Below, piece by piece: positions 28,647 through 38,094 of a stretch of 64,000 nt of DNA. Location: assembly GCF_024346715.1 (NCBI RefSeq), contig NZ_AP024852.1:1922001-1986000 (forward strand), given 5' to 3'. Numbering within the stretch: the first letter of the stretch is position 1; each line of letters starts with the position of its first letter. The stretch comes from Photobacterium swingsii (lineage in GTDB: Bacteria; Pseudomonadota; Gammaproteobacteria; Enterobacterales; Vibrionaceae). The notes under the pieces are model-generated. The model was not told the DNA's origin. It saw nothing but the letters and a program-made list of their open reading frames with translations, and searched no databases. A program made the translations under genes and the position numbers.

Positions 28647-28887
28647 AATTTACCTGATATATGGACGAAAAAAATGAGCGCGTAGTTTACGTGATCTATA
28701 TAAAAAATGTAATCAACATTATTTGACGAATTAACCACATAGTGTTGTTCCAGCTTTGTATAACATCGATGATCACCTCCTACCCGGCCTATAAAGTAGC
28801 GTACGCCACAGGTTTAGACTATTTATTGTGCATTAACGCCCTCACAAGCAACAAAGCGACATTTACGATGACATTATTTGAGGTAGC

Positions 28888-29988
28888 TTAAAAATTGACG
28901 ATATACCGTGTGCTTCGACCGCCAGCATCCGTTTTCTGTAAACAGCCCTGTTTAACTAACGCCGCAAGGTGACGAGTTGCAGTAGGACGGCTCACCTTGG
29001 CTACTTTGGCGTATTGGCTGGCATTAATACCAATATCAAAATCACCATCTAGCATTCGGTTCATTACTTTCATCTGCTCAGCTGTTAATTGGGTCTGATC
29101 GATACGCCGCCAGAAATTGGTTTTTGCTACGGTTTGTTCTATCTCAGCCAGTACATCGCAGAACGTGTGATTTAAGGTTTCTAAGAACCAAGTTAACCAA
29201 CCCGTTATGTCCAAATCACCCTTTTGAGTCTGCTCTAATATTTCGTAATACGATTTTCGCCTTGCCAAAATACTCACCGACATAGCATAAAAGCGTACCG
29301 ATTGTTGCTCTGCTTGTGCCAACGCCAAATCGGTAAGTAAACGCGTAATACGGCCATTACCATCGTCCATAGGGTGGATAGTAACAAACCAAAGGTGGGT
29401 GATCGCCGCTCGGATTAACGGATCTAACGTGACGTTGTCACGTGATTGATTAAACCAAGTGATAAATTGTTCAAGTTCTTGTTCAAGCTGATGTCGCCCT
29501 GGTGCTTCAAAATGAATCACTGGCCTATCAATACGCCCAGAGACAACCTGCATAGGTGCATCGCCGCGTAGCTTGCCCCCTGCGACTGGGTTAAACATGG
29601 TATAGCCTTCAGGGAACAATAAGCGATGCCAATCAAGAATTCGTTCAAGTGTTAATGCCGAATCAAGATTATTGACCGCATCTAGCATGATCTCAGCAAG
29701 ACCATCACTTTGCTCTGAGGTTGGGTAAGGTTTGTCTTCTGTTACGCCCAATTTATTGGCCAATGATGAACGAACAGAAAACGCATTCAGCTTCTCACCT
29801 TCAATGGCACTAGAATGAATGATATTTGCCAGTAGCGTATCAAGCATGGCTTGTTGTTCATCCTCACCTTTAGCTAACACCTTTCCCAGCAACATGCCTT
29901 GATTAAAGCGGACATCACGTAATAGCGAAGCTAACTGAGGCTCACACCAAGTAAAGCTTGGCCATTTTTCTTGCTGCCATATCCACAT
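28888..29988 (-). CDS. Fic/DOC family protein with N-terminal DUF4172 and C-terminal winged helix
   Basis: This 366-aa protein probably transfers AMP (or another nucleotide) to a hydroxyl side chain of a target protein. A DUF4172-like N-terminal region contains the inhibitory-helix motif SSAIEGE (near residue 58), placing it among Fic proteins with an N-terminal autoinhibitory glutamate. The Fic motif is complete: HPMDDGNGRITRLL near residue 200, with catalytic histidine. The C-terminal 60 residues form a winged helix (ASQYAKVAKVSRPTATRHLAAL), suggesting DNA binding. ATG at 29988 follows GAGGTAAAAAT. There is no antitoxin-like gene beside it. Direct repeats in its promoter suggest autoregulation. 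Confidence 0.88.
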   Translation of the reverse strand: MWIWQQEKWPSFTWCEPQLASLLRDVRFNQGMLLGKVLAKGEDEQQAMLDTLLANIIHSSAIEGEKLNAFSVRSSLANKLGVTEDKPYPTSEQSDGLAEIMLDAVNNLDSALTLERILDWHRLLFPEGYTMFNPVAGGKLRGDAPMQVVSGRIDRPVIHFEAPGRHQLEQELEQFITWFNQSRDNVTLDPLIRAAITHLWFVTIHPMDDGNGRITRLLTDLALAQAEQQSVRFYAMSVSILARRKSYYEILEQTQKGDLDITGWLTWFLETLNHTFCDVLAEIEQTVAKTNFWRRIDQTQLTAEQMKVMNRMLDGDFDIGINASQYAKVAKVSRPTATRHLAALVKQGCLQKTDAGGRSTRYIVNF

Positions 29989-30016
29989 ATTTTTACCTCA
30001 ATGATGCAATTAAACC

Positions 30017-30064
30017 CCACATTCAAATCACAGTATGATTCAAATGAAAGCCACATTCAAATCA
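30017..30064. promoter_or_regulatory. Direct repeats upstream of fic gene (candidate operator)
   Basis: CCACATTCAAATCA occurs exactly twice (30017-30030 and 30051-30064), with a third ATTCAAAT core between them (30039-30046). They lie 29-76 bp before the Fic start codon. Confidence 0.5.
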
Positions 30065-30118
30065 AAAGATGAAGCAAATAGATGTGTTTTTCGAATCATA
30101 TAGGGTTTTGTTCTACAA

Positions 30119-30150
30119 AAAAGGCAGAACCTAAGTTCTGCCTTTTCTCA
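30119..30150 (-). terminator. Intrinsic terminator of terC
   Basis: The stem AAAAGGCAGAAC/GTTCTGCCTTTT has a 4-nt loop and on the minus strand runs into a T-tract. It lies 20 bp past the terC stop codon. Confidence 0.85.
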
Positions 30151-30171
30151 TCTCAACACTACAGTATGTGG

Positions 30172-30945
30172 TTACCGCGCAATTCGCGCTTTTACCGCCC
30201 AACCTGAATGCTGAGGGTACAAACGGCTAATCACCGCTTTGCGTTTACGTTTTAATAAAATATGGCAGCCTTCCATAATCAAACCAAACGCCATCGCGAA
30301 ATACACATACCCTTTGTTAACATGAATTGCAAAGCCTTCAGCCATTAACAAACCACCAAGCAATACTAAGAATAATAATGCCAATGTTTTAAACCCAGGG
30401 TAACGGGTCACACAGTCGTTAATTTTCTCTGCACATAGCACCATGACAACTGCAGACGCGAGTATCGCAGCAATCATCAAGGGTACTTCATCAGTCATAC
30501 CAACTGCAGTGATCACTGAGTCCATCGAGAAAACAGCATCAACAGCGACTATTTGCAATAAGACTAAGGCAATACCAGCGCGAACCGTGCTTGCAGTGTG
30601 AGTCTCATCTTGTGTTAACCACATCCACAGTTCTTTTAAGCTTTTTGCTAACAAGAATGCGCCACCTAAAATCATGATCAAATCGCGACCAGTAAAGGCG
30701 CTATTCATCACTGTAAATAATGGTGCGGTCAGTGACATAACCCAGCTGATAGAGAACACTAAACCAATGCGAGCTATAACGGCCAAAGCGATACCGAGAG
30801 TACGCGCTAATTTACGCTGATGCGCAGGCAAACGTTCACATAAAACAGAGATAAACACTACGTTATCAACGCCTAATACTACCTCTAAGGTAAATAAAGT
30901 CGCCAATATAACTAGTGATTCAGGTTGAAGGAAAAGTTCTAGCAT
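30172..30945 (-). CDS. TerC family integral membrane protein
   Basis: This 257-aa inner-membrane protein belongs to the TerC/Alx family; members act in manganese export or in metal delivery to exported proteins. About seven to eight hydrophobic segments are visible. The family's conserved acidic membrane motifs are present: FTLEVVLGVDNVVFIS near residue 18 and VAVDAVFSMDSVITAVGM near 133. ATG at 30945 follows GGAGTACGCAAC. The GGAGT ribosome-binding site lies within a hairpin, so translation may be controlled by leader structure. The gene is monocistronic. The substrate cannot be deduced from sequence. Confidence 0.88.
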   Translation of the reverse strand: MLELFLQPESLVILATLFTLEVVLGVDNVVFISVLCERLPAHQRKLARTLGIALAVIARIGLVFSISWVMSLTAPLFTVMNSAFTGRDLIMILGGAFLLAKSLKELWMWLTQDETHTASTVRAGIALVLLQIVAVDAVFSMDSVITAVGMTDEVPLMIAAILASAVVMVLCAEKINDCVTRYPGFKTLALLFLVLLGGLLMAEGFAIHVNKGYVYFAMAFGLIMEGCHILLKRKRKAVISRLYPQHSGWAVKARIAR

Positions 30946-31002
30946 GTTGCGTACTCCAAAGAGCTGGAGTTGCTAAGGGGTGAGCGACTCGAGGGGTCGT
31001 CC
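30946..31002 (-). promoter_or_regulatory. Structured terC leader that can mask the ribosome-binding site
   Basis: In the minus-strand RNA, ACTCCA pairs with TGGAGT (30953-30970), hiding the Shine-Dalgarno sequence. The competing stem GAGTCGCT/AGCAACTC (30967-30990, one mismatch) uses the same ACTC and would free it. A weaker CGAC/GTCG stem overlaps the second. This is a switch-like arrangement. The Mn-sensing yybP-ykoY element is typical of this family, but I cannot see its conserved loops here. Confidence 0.4.
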
Positions 31003-31240
31003 ATATATGTATTTAACCTTTTGTTAGAATGAGGCTGTATTTATCCACTTACTGATAAATTCAGCAATCTGATAAGTGTAACCATTTGTAACTTCGCAAA
31101 GGCGTTGAACACACGGTTACGAGCCAGTATTTACTTTCTCTGAGTTCAAATTTATTTGTAATCTGTTAAGTGCGTTTCATATTACAATGAGAAACTTATC
31201 TATAATCATAAGGTAATATGCATTCTTTCAAGGGATTATC

Positions 31241-31537
31241 ATGACATATAAAGCACACGATTTAGATTACAAAGGTGAAAGCAGCGGCGTTCACAACTGG
31301 ATGACTCAAGATGGTCATAGCTACTATTGGCACCCTGAATGGCTGCACATTGCTGAAGACCAAACGGGTTTACATGCTAAAGAGCAGCTAGATATTGATG
31401 CAGGTGAGCATGGCACGAAAAAGCAGGCTGTCACTGCAATTTTAAAGCACCTTAATGACTGGGTTGTCGATGGCTTGGGTAAACACCAAGAGATAGAAGA
31501 TTTAGCGAAGATTTCTGAAAACGAGCTAAAAAAATAA
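31241..31537 (+). CDS. Small conserved-type cytosolic protein of unknown function
   Basis: This 98-aa acidic protein has no signal peptide or membrane segment. The N-terminal half is rich in His and Trp (VHNWMTQDGHSYYWHPEWLHIAED), followed by a helical, charged C-terminal half. ATG at 31241 is supported by AAGGGATTATC, and a TATAAT lies at 31201-31206, 40 bp upstream. A strong terminator follows directly, so it is a single-gene transcript divergent from terC. I do not recognise the family. Confidence 0.75.
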   Translation: MTYKAHDLDYKGESSGVHNWMTQDGHSYYWHPEWLHIAEDQTGLHAKEQLDIDAGEHGTKKQAVTAILKHLNDWVVDGLGKHQEIEDLAKISENELKK

Positions 31538-31541
31538 TAAA

Positions 31542-31570
31542 AAAGAGAGCTTATAAAGCTCTCTTTTTTT
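31542..31570 (+). terminator. Intrinsic terminator
   Basis: A perfect 11-bp stem AAAGAGAGCTT/AAGCTCTCTTT with a 3-nt loop is followed by a T-run. It ends the 98-aa gene and, with its preceding A-run, can also end pepT from the other side. Confidence 0.88.
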
Positions 31571-31621
31571 TATGCATTCGCCCCACCCTAAATACGTTTT
31601 TGAATGGAGCAATACTGATAA

Positions 31622-32854
31622 TTACTTGCTGTATTTGCTAGCTGTTGTTTCCGCCAGTTTAACAATCACTTTAACGGCCAATTCCATGCCTTCCACAGTA
31701 ATAAATTCATGGATACCATGGAAGTTATAGCCGCCAGTAAAGATATTCGGGCAAGGTAAGCCTTTAAATGACAGACGTGCACCATCGGTACCACCGCGAA
31801 TAGGTTTAATGTCAGGCTGCACATCGCACGCAATCATCGCTTCTTTTGCATATTCGATAATGTGCGGATGTGGCTCAACCATTTCGCGCATATTGTAGTA
31901 GCTATCTGTTAATTTCAGTTCAACGCGGCCTTTTGTTAAACGGCTGTTTAGCTCATCCACTTTTTGCTGCATGAAGGCTTTGCGCTGCTCTAGACCCTGA
32001 CGATCAAAATCACGAATAATGTAGCCAAGCTCAGTTTTCGCAACAGCAGGCTCCATTGATTTTAAGTGATAGAAGCCTTCGTAACCTTCAGTGCACTCAG
32101 GCGTTTCTTCTGCAGGCATCATTAGCTGGAATTGCGCTGCGATGTTCATCGCATTAACCATTTTGCCTTTTGCCGTACCAGGGTGAACGTTAACACCGTG
32201 ACAAATCACATCCGCAGAGGTCGCATTAAAGTTTTCATATTCAAGCTCACCGATTGGACCACCATCAATTGTGTATGCCCATTCAGCATTAAATTTTTCA
32301 ACATCAAACAAATTCGCACCACGGCCAATTTCTTCATCTGGCGTAAAGCCAATGCAGATATCACCATGTTTAATCTCTGGGTTTGCTTTTAAGTGTGCAA
32401 TCGCAGTAATGATCTCCGCTACACCTGCTTTATTATCAGCACCAAGAAGCGTAGTACCATCAGTAGTGATAATATTGTGACCATGTAACTTATTGAGGTC
32501 TGGGTATTGAATTGGAGAAAGTACTTCGTCGCCTATACCTAATGCAATGTCACCACCGATGTAGTTTTCTACGATCTGAGGTTTAACATCTTTACCTGAT
32601 GCATCAGGTGCTGTATCCATATGGGCAATAAAGCCAATTGCTGGCACTGGGAAATCAACATTTGATGGTAAGCGTGCCATTAAGTAACCGTGTTCGTCTA
32701 AGGTTACATCGCAAAGCTCTAGTTCTTCTAGCTCACGCTTTAATTGCTCAGCAAGCACTAATTGGCAAGCCGTGCTTGGGCAGTGCGCAACTGAAGGGTT
32801 AGATTGAGTTTCAAAGCTAACGTATCGTAAAAAACGCTCAATTAATTTATCCAT
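31622..32854 (-). CDS. pepT: Peptidase T (aminotripeptidase)
   Basis: This 410-aa zinc aminopeptidase of the M20 family removes N-terminal residues from tripeptides in the cytosol. Metal ligands are visible in [14 protein letters not shown] (His, near 79), LLGADNKAG (Asp, near 142) and [11 protein letters not shown] (catalytic Glu and a metal-binding Glu, near 175). Also present are [17 protein letters not shown] and the C-terminal [15 protein letters not shown] and [10 protein letters not shown]. Length matches the E. coli enzyme. ATG at 32854 is the natural family start. It is a single gene. Confidence 0.95.
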   Translation of the reverse strand: MDKLIERFLRYVSFETQSNPSVAHCPSTACQLVLAEQLKRELEELELCDVTLDEHGYLMARLPSNVDFPVPAIGFIAHMDTAPDASGKDVKPQIVENYIGGDIALGIGDEVLSPIQYPDLNKLHGHNIITTDGTTLLGADNKAGVAEIITAIAHLKANPEIKHGDICIGFTPDEEIGRGANLFDVEKFNAEWAYTIDGGPIGELEYENFNATSADVICHGVNVHPGTAKGKMVNAMNIAAQFQLMMPAEETPECTEGYEGFYHLKSMEPAVAKTELGYIIRDFDRQGLEQRKAFMQQKVDELNSRLTKGRVELKLTDSYYNMREMVEPHPHIIEYAKEAMIACDVQPDIKPIRGGTDGARLSFKGLPCPNIFTGGYNFHGIHEFITVEGMELAVKVIVKLAETTASKYSK

Positions 32855-33182
32855 GTCCCGCTCTTATTGTTTCAATATGTATCAGAATTCGAAGTGACCA
32901 TACTAAAACTTAAGCAAATATGAACATTGAGATGTGTCAGTTTTATATAAAAAAAAGCTGCAAAAGTTAAACACAGAGCACACTTTAAATAAAAAGTGCT
33001 TATTCATTAATATGTTATAACACTTTAAGCTGCATAAACACCCACATAAAAATTCACATTTTTTATGACTGCGACCACTTTTTAGGGGGACTCGCAATAA
33101 ATTAAGCTTAAATCCGCCACGACAAGAGCACCTTTTTACTGCGAAAAACACTTATATTTAATGAGACAACGTATTAATACAA
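32855..33182. other. Non-coding gap upstream of pepT
   Basis: It contains the pepT promoter region. An 82-codon minus-strand frame in it has no ribosome-binding site and cysteine/phenylalanine-rich, unnatural composition, so I do not call it. In E. coli pepT is FNR-controlled, but I see no clear FNR dyad here. Confidence 0.4.
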
Positions 33183-33209
33183 AAAAGGGCTTTCAGTGAA
33201 AGCCCTATA
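33183..33209 (-). terminator. Intrinsic terminator
   Basis: The stem AGGGCTTTC/GAAAGCCCT has a 3-nt loop and is followed on the minus strand by T6. It lies just past the stop codon of the exported DUF2987-like protein. Confidence 0.88.
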
Positions 33210-33216
33210 TATTTGC

Positions 33217-33876
33217 TTATTGCGCAGGAAGCCAAGGTGTTATTTTAGTTGGTGCTGAGGGTAGCCTAACCTGTTCGTTATCTTTCAATTGGCTAAGTTG
33301 AAGCACTAACTTGTTATCTTTAATGGTGTAAGCATTATCTTTATTGGTCACAATTCGTTTGTTTGCCACATCGGAAAAATGCACCACCACACCTTCAACA
33401 CTTGGCATAAACCAGGATGAGAACATACCGCCGAGATCCGACATCATGTTATTCATTTGCGGTACGAGTTTTTCGATATCACTCTTGCTGATCGTGTCAT
33501 CAAATTGTGTATTCGCAATCACTTGCATCGACATATCACAAGTGATGCCATCATCAATCACAAAGGTAACGTCAGGGTTTGCCTGTCGAAGGTTTTTATC
33601 TACAGGAACAACAAGCTCATTGCTTTCAGGGATAACTAGTTCTTCGTAGTGCTCTTCTTTTTGCATCCAGCCTTTTTTAACATCACAAACCTTACCTGTC
33701 GCTTGATTGACCAAGTACAAAGCGATACGGACATCATCGTGCCCTTCTTTGATGTTCTGCTTGAGCTTACCGTGTAATGCACTGTAGCGTAGCTCTATAT
33801 TTTTCGCGGTTGCGGCTTGAGACATGAATAGCGTTGATGCGCACATACCCGCTAATAGCCAATGGCTTACCTTCAT
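33217..33876 (-). CDS. Exported protein, DUF2987-like
   Basis: This 219-aa protein begins with a signal peptide (MKVSHWLLAGMCASTLFMSQAATA) when started at ATG 33876; the longer frame opens at a GTG that would bury this signal. The mature part is probably periplasmic. The visible features NIELRYSALHGKLKQNIKEGHDDV and FYLVNQATGKVC-like segments, plus two cysteine pairs' worth of single cysteines (VCDVKK, ITCDMS), recall the DUF2987 family of vibrios. The two cysteines could form one disulfide. No function is known. It is a single gene with its own terminator. Confidence 0.7.
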   Translation of the reverse strand: MKVSHWLLAGMCASTLFMSQAATAKNIELRYSALHGKLKQNIKEGHDDVRIALYLVNQATGKVCDVKKGWMQKEEHYEELVIPESNELVVPVDKNLRQANPDVTFVIDDGITCDMSMQVIANTQFDDTISKSDIEKLVPQMNNMMSDLGGMFSSWFMPSVEGVVVHFSDVANKRIVTNKDNAYTIKDNKLVLQLSQLKDNEQVRLPSAPTKITPWLPAQ

Positions 33877-33992
33877 CCTTTTACTTGGCTCCTTAAGATA
33901 ATTCAGCTCACACAATACCACTCTTGTCTGAGGTAGCAGTGACTTAGGTATAAAAGCGTGACTAAACCCGATAATACAGGCGTACTATGAGC

Positions 33993-34021
33993 ACAAAAAA
34001 GCCTCATCATGGATGAGGCTT
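33993..34021 (-). terminator. Intrinsic terminator
   Basis: The stem GCCTCATC/GATGAGGC has a 3-nt loop and is followed on the minus strand by T6. It ends the membrane-protein gene at 34049. Confidence 0.88.
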
Positions 34022-34048
34022 CATGGGTTACCGCGTTAACAACGCAGC

Positions 34049-34867
34049 TTAAGCATTAAACACATCACCTTTAACGCTTGGTGGAGTCTGATCATCATCG
34101 TTCGCATTCTCTTTCTTCGCGACAGATGTTACTTGTAGCGTTATACCAAACAAGTTGCGATAGATAATTCCTTTCACGTTAAAGAAGAAGGGAATTGTCC
34201 ATAACAGTCCAAGACCAGCGGTTGCAAACGAGATCATAAACATGATCATTACCACAAGGTAAATGGCCGTAATCGGCATTAACTTGCGGATGGTTGCCAT
34301 TAAAGAATACTGAATAGCTTTGAGTGGCGGCGTGCGCTTTTCACAAACCAAGATAATAGCCATACCAAAAGCCATCGACATGAATAAGCCAATTAATGGG
34401 AATAGCGTATTACCTATCCCTTGGATTGACGATGTCAGCAACATAGTAATGATAGATACAATAGCGAATGGGAACCCCTTCACTAAATGACTAGGCTTCG
34501 ATGGTAAGCCAACTGCGTGGTTTAACGCCATCAAACTTACACCGACATACAAGGGTGCGCTTAGAACATCTGACCAGAAATTGGAGATGTAGCCAGCTTG
34601 AATAATTTCTGCTGTCATTTCCTGACCATTAGTAAAGGTGTCAAAAAAAACAGCAGGACTACCCAATTGCACCTGTAGGCCAAGCATCAGCAACGCGACT
34701 TGTGCTAAAAACAACCCGATAATAGCCGGCAAAAAAGTCAAAAAATGTCGTGCGGTGATTTTCCATGCTTCTTGGAGCACACTCACTGCTTGTAAATCAG
34801 CCTCCCCTTTTAAGGCTTTTTCTATTGAGCCACCAAGGTGGAAGTTTTTCTTTATTTTATCACTCAT
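34049..34867 (-). CDS. Multi-pass inner-membrane protein of unknown function
   Basis: This 272-aa protein has about six hydrophobic segments (near residues 42-65, 105-120, 132-150, 155-175, 195-220 and 225-240). It has a charged cytosolic N terminus (SDKIKKNFHLGGSIEKALKG) and an acidic C-terminal tail (ENANDDDQTPP). It recalls predicted BPSS1780-like or glycerophosphoryl-type membrane proteins in layout, but I cannot assign a family. It has its own terminator and is divergent from the pot operon. Confidence 0.7.
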   Translation of the reverse strand: MSDKIKKNFHLGGSIEKALKGEADLQAVSVLQEAWKITARHFLTFLPAIIGLFLAQVALLMLGLQVQLGSPAVFFDTFTNGQEMTAEIIQAGYISNFWSDVLSAPLYVGVSLMALNHAVGLPSKPSHLVKGFPFAIVSIITMLLTSSIQGIGNTLFPLIGLFMSMAFGMAIILVCEKRTPPLKAIQYSLMATIRKLMPITAIYLVVMIMFMISFATAGLGLLWTIPFFFNVKGIIYRNLFGITLQVTSVAKKENANDDDQTPPSVKGDVFNA

Positions 34868-35237
34868 AACCGATCACATTTTTCATCAGGGAGCATTATT
34901 GTACGCACCCAAAGCGCCTAAAGCACCCAAAGGCCATAAAAAGTTGGTTAACTTCGTTTGTATTGTTCAATTATTCGCCGATAATAACAAGGTTGACGGT
35001 TTATGTAACCTGTATTCATTTATTGTACAAAATGGTGGATAGATAGTGATAATTCGCCATCTTGAAGATGGAAATAACCTTTATTAATCAGTCACTTTTA
35101 AATGGAAACATTTTTCTCATAAATTTACGCAAAAAACGCTTTAAATTGCTGGGCGGGGGGTCTATTATGCGCCTCCTGAATTTTAGCCTAAATATTAGGG
35201 ACTTCCCCATAAGTTCCAAGGTGGAGATAACGTAGAA
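34868..35237. other. Divergent promoter region before potA
   Basis: It holds a short A-G-C-rich repeat tract near 34905-34935 (three AAAGC/AAAGG-type units) and the pot promoter. The plus-strand frame overlapping it is a shadow without a ribosome-binding site. Confidence 0.4.
35140..35168 (+). promoter_or_regulatory. Putative pot operon promoter
   Basis: TTTAAA (35140-35145) and TATTAT (35163-35168) are separated by 17 bp, about 70 bp before potA. The spacer contains a G-rich run (GGGCGGGGGG), which is unusual. Confidence 0.45.
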
Positions 35238-36356
35238 TTGAACGCTGCACACACTTCAAAGAAACCCGTGATTCAACTTAAGAATCTATGTAAGAGTTTC
35301 GACGGCAAACAAATCATCGCGGATTTAGACCTGAACGTAAATGATGGTGAATTTCTTACCATTCTTGGACCTTCAGGCTGTGGTAAAACCACGGTACTTC
35401 GTTTAATTGCTGGATTTGAGAATGCTGACAATGGTCAGATTATTCTTGCTGATAGTGATGTTACCGCGATCCCAGCCGAACAACGCCATGTAAATACAGT
35501 ATTCCAAAGTTATGCACTTTTCCCGCACATGACAGTGTTTGAAAATGTTGCGTTCGGTTTGCGTATGCAGAAAGTGGCAGAAAGCGATATCGAACCACGT
35601 GTAATGGAAGCATTGCGTATGGTTCAGCTAGACAAATTTGCACCACGTAAGCCACACCAACTTTCTGGTGGCCAACAACAACGTGTTGCCATTGCCCGTG
35701 CAGTCGTAAATAAACCTAAAGTGCTCCTGCTTGATGAATCATTATCAGCACTTGATTACAAACTGCGTAAGCAGATGCAAATTGAATTAAAACAACTTCA
35801 ACGTAAGTTGGGGATTACATTCATTTTTGTTACGCACGATCAAGAAGAAGCGCTATCAATGTCTGACCGTATTATCGTTATGCGAGATGGTCACATTGAA
35901 CAAGATGGTTCGCCACGTGAGATTTACGAAGAACCGAAGAACTTGTTTGTTGCTCGTTTCATTGGTGAAATCAACGTCTTCGATGCCACTGTTATCGAAC
36001 GTCTTGATGAAAAACGCATTAGAGCAAACGTTGAAGGCCGTGATTCACTGGTTCACTGTGATCTTGATGTTCAAGCTGGTGATAAAGTGAAAGTATTGCT
36101 CCGCCCTGAAGATATTCGTATTGAAGAGCTGAACAACGGTGACCAAGCCAACGGCATTATTGGCTATGTCCGTGAGCGTACTTACAAGGGTATGACTCTT
36201 GATTCTGTTTTAGAACTTGAATCAGGTAAGTCAGTTATGGTTAGCGAATTCTTCAACGAAGATGATCCTGATGTAGATCACTCTCTGGATCAAAAAGTCG
36301 CTATTACCTGGGTTGAAAGCTGGGAAGTGGTATTGGCTGATGAACAAGAAGCTTAA
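35238..36356 (+). CDS. potA: Spermidine/putrescine ABC transporter ATP-binding protein PotA
   Basis: This 372-aa ATPase powers polyamine import with PotB and PotC. Walker [10 protein letters not shown] (near residue 42), signature [14 protein letters not shown] (near 137), Walker [12 protein letters not shown] and switch histidine VTHDQ are intact. The C-terminal 120 residues are a TOBE-type regulatory domain ([11 protein letters not shown]). The only start compatible with the family N terminus is TTG at 35238, about 12 bp after GGAG; a GTG ten codons later is the alternative and would shorten the protein. Potentially weak initiation may limit PotA. The end overlaps potB by 17 bp. Confidence 0.93.
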   Translation: MNAAHTSKKPVIQLKNLCKSFDGKQIIADLDLNVNDGEFLTILGPSGCGKTTVLRLIAGFENADNGQIILADSDVTAIPAEQRHVNTVFQSYALFPHMTVFENVAFGLRMQKVAESDIEPRVMEALRMVQLDKFAPRKPHQLSGGQQQRVAIARAVVNKPKVLLLDESLSALDYKLRKQMQIELKQLQRKLGITFIFVTHDQEEALSMSDRIIVMRDGHIEQDGSPREIYEEPKNLFVARFIGEINVFDATVIERLDEKRIRANVEGRDSLVHCDLDVQAGDKVKVLLRPEDIRIEELNNGDQANGIIGYVRERTYKGMTLDSVLELESGKSVMVSEFFNEDDPDVDHSLDQKVAITWVESWEVVLADEQEA

Positions 36357-37197
36357 TCTCCAAAATATCATCATTACAGTCATCGTTTCATGGCTGTTAT
36401 TGTTTGTTTTCATCCCAAACTTGATGATTATCGGCACCAGTTTTTTAACTCGTTCCGAAGCAAACCTGATCGAGATGACGTTCACGCTGGATAACTATAT
36501 CCGCCTGTTCGATCCACTTTACGCAAAAGTAATGTGGCACTCGTTCTACATGGCAATCATAGCAACACTCTTGTGTTTGCTTATTGGTTACCCGTTTGCC
36601 TATGTGATTGCGAAGATGCCTGAAAAATGGCGTCCATTTATGTTGTTTTTGGTGATTGTACCGTTTTGGACAAACTCGCTAATTCGTACTTACGGTCTAA
36701 AAATCATGCTAGGTACCCGTGGCGTGTTTAACAACACCCTACTCTACCTCGACATTATTGATAAACCGCTACGCATTATGTACACCGAGTATGCCGTAAT
36801 GGTTGGCCTTGTTTACATTCTGCTGCCATTCATGGTGTTACCGCTTTACTCTGCGATTGAGAAGCTTGATAACACTTACATTGAAGCAGCGCGCGACTTA
36901 GGTGCAAGCAAGCTACAGACGTTTGTTAAAGTGATTATTCCACTAACCATGCCTGGCGTGATTGCAGGCTGCTTACTTGTGCTGCTACCAGCATTAGGCA
37001 TGTTCTACGTGTCTGATTTACTGGGTGGTGCGAAGAACCTACTGATTGGTAATGTTATCAAGAGTCAGGTTCTTAATGCGCGTGATTGGCCGTTTGGTTC
37101 CGCGACAAGTATTGCACTTACAACTGCGATGGCAATTATGCTTTATGCCTACTACCGTGCAGGCAAACTGCTAAACCGTAAAGTGGAGCTGGAATAA
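36340..37197 (+). CDS. potB: Spermidine/putrescine ABC transporter permease PotB
   Basis: This 285-aa inner-membrane permease has six predicted transmembrane helices and the permease-ATPase coupling loop ([29 protein letters not shown], near residue 190). I start it at ATG 36340; a TTG nine codons earlier is in frame but lies deeper within potA. It overlaps the potA end by 17 bp and the potC start by 1 bp, so the three genes are translationally coupled. Confidence 0.93.
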   Translation: MNKKLNLQNIIITVIVSWLLLFVFIPNLMIIGTSFLTRSEANLIEMTFTLDNYIRLFDPLYAKVMWHSFYMAIIATLLCLLIGYPFAYVIAKMPEKWRPFMLFLVIVPFWTNSLIRTYGLKIMLGTRGVFNNTLLYLDIIDKPLRIMYTEYAVMVGLVYILLPFMVLPLYSAIEKLDNTYIEAARDLGASKLQTFVKVIIPLTMPGVIAGCLLVLLPALGMFYVSDLLGGAKNLLIGNVIKSQVLNARDWPFGSATSIALTTAMAIMLYAYYRAGKLLNRKVELE

Positions 37198-37967
37198 TGG
37201 GACGTTCTGTTAAATTCAGTTTTATGACATTGGTATACGCATTTTTGTATATGCCAATCATTATCCTGATTGTTAACTCATTTAATGCCAGCAAATTTGG
37301 TATGAAATGGGGCGGCTTTACCACTAAATGGTATGAGCAATTAGTTACGAATGACAGCCTAATGCAGGCAGCTTGGCACTCGATCAACATCGCAGTGTTT
37401 TCAGCAACTGCAGCCGCACTAATTGGTAGTTTAACGGCAGTCGCTTTGTACCGTTACCAATTCCATGGCAAAAAGTTTGTTAACGGTATGCTGTTCATCG
37501 TCATGATGTCACCTGACATTGTCATGGCTATCTCGCTACTTGCGCTATTTTTGCTATTGGGTGCAGAACTAGGCTTCCTCACCTTGTTACTAGCCCATAT
37601 TACATTCTGTCTACCCTTCGTTGTGGTAACAGTATATAGCCGCTTAAATGGCTTTGATGTAAAAATGCTGGAAGCTGCACGTGATTTAGGTGCAAGTGAG
37701 TGGGTAATTTTAAGCAAAATTATCCTACCGCTAGCAAAACCTGCAATCGCTGGTGGCTGGTTACTAAGCTTCACCCTATCACTTGATGACGTGATTGTGA
37801 GTTCATTTGTGACAGGGCCGACGTACGAAATTTTACCATTGAAGATCTACTCTATGGTTAAAGTGGGTATTTCGCCAGAAGTTAACGCGCTAGCAACCGT
37901 AATGCTGATTGTTTCTCTTTTCCTTGTGGTCTGTTCGCAGCTGCTGGCAAGAGAGAAAGTAAAGTAA
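37197..37967 (+). CDS. potC: Spermidine/putrescine ABC transporter permease PotC
   Basis: This 256-aa partner permease of PotB has six hydrophobic helices and its own coupling loop ([29 protein letters not shown]). Its ATG shares one base with the potB stop codon. An attenuator-like hairpin follows before the binding-protein genes. Confidence 0.93.
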   Translation: MGRSVKFSFMTLVYAFLYMPIIILIVNSFNASKFGMKWGGFTTKWYEQLVTNDSLMQAAWHSINIAVFSATAAALIGSLTAVALYRYQFHGKKFVNGMLFIVMMSPDIVMAISLLALFLLLGAELGFLTLLLAHITFCLPFVVVTVYSRLNGFDVKMLEAARDLGASEWVILSKIILPLAKPAIAGGWLLSFTLSLDDVIVSSFVTGPTYEILPLKIYSMVKVGISPEVNALATVMLIVSLFLVVCSQLLAREKVK

Positions 37968-38018
37968 TTCGTCTATTCTAAGACAACCGTTTTAAATTTG
38001 GCGTTAGCCAAGCAAATG

Positions 38019-38060
38019 CAAGTGGCTTCATAATTCGTTATGAGCCACTTGTTTTTTATT
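38019..38060 (+). terminator. Terminator-like hairpin between potC and potD
   Basis: CAAGTGGCT(T)CATAA pairs with TTATGAGCCACTTG around a TTCG tetraloop, with one bulged base, and T6 follows. It lies between genes that must be made in different amounts (permease versus binding protein). Confidence 0.8.
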
Positions 38061-38094
38061 AACACCTCATTGAGGTTTTGGAGTTGATACAAAC

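Noticed and set aside
30946..31200. yybP-ykoY manganese riboswitch before terC
   Set aside because: The conserved loop sequences could not be found by eye, although the leader is structured; left as an unnamed switch-like leader.
32903..33151. An 82-codon minus-strand frame between pepT and the exported DUF2987-like gene
   Set aside because: No ribosome-binding site, odd Cys/Phe-rich composition, and it falls in a promoter gap.
34638..35042. A 134-codon plus-strand frame
   Set aside because: It is mostly antisense to the membrane-protein gene, which has transmembrane pattern, start and terminator; the frame itself has no ribosome-binding site.
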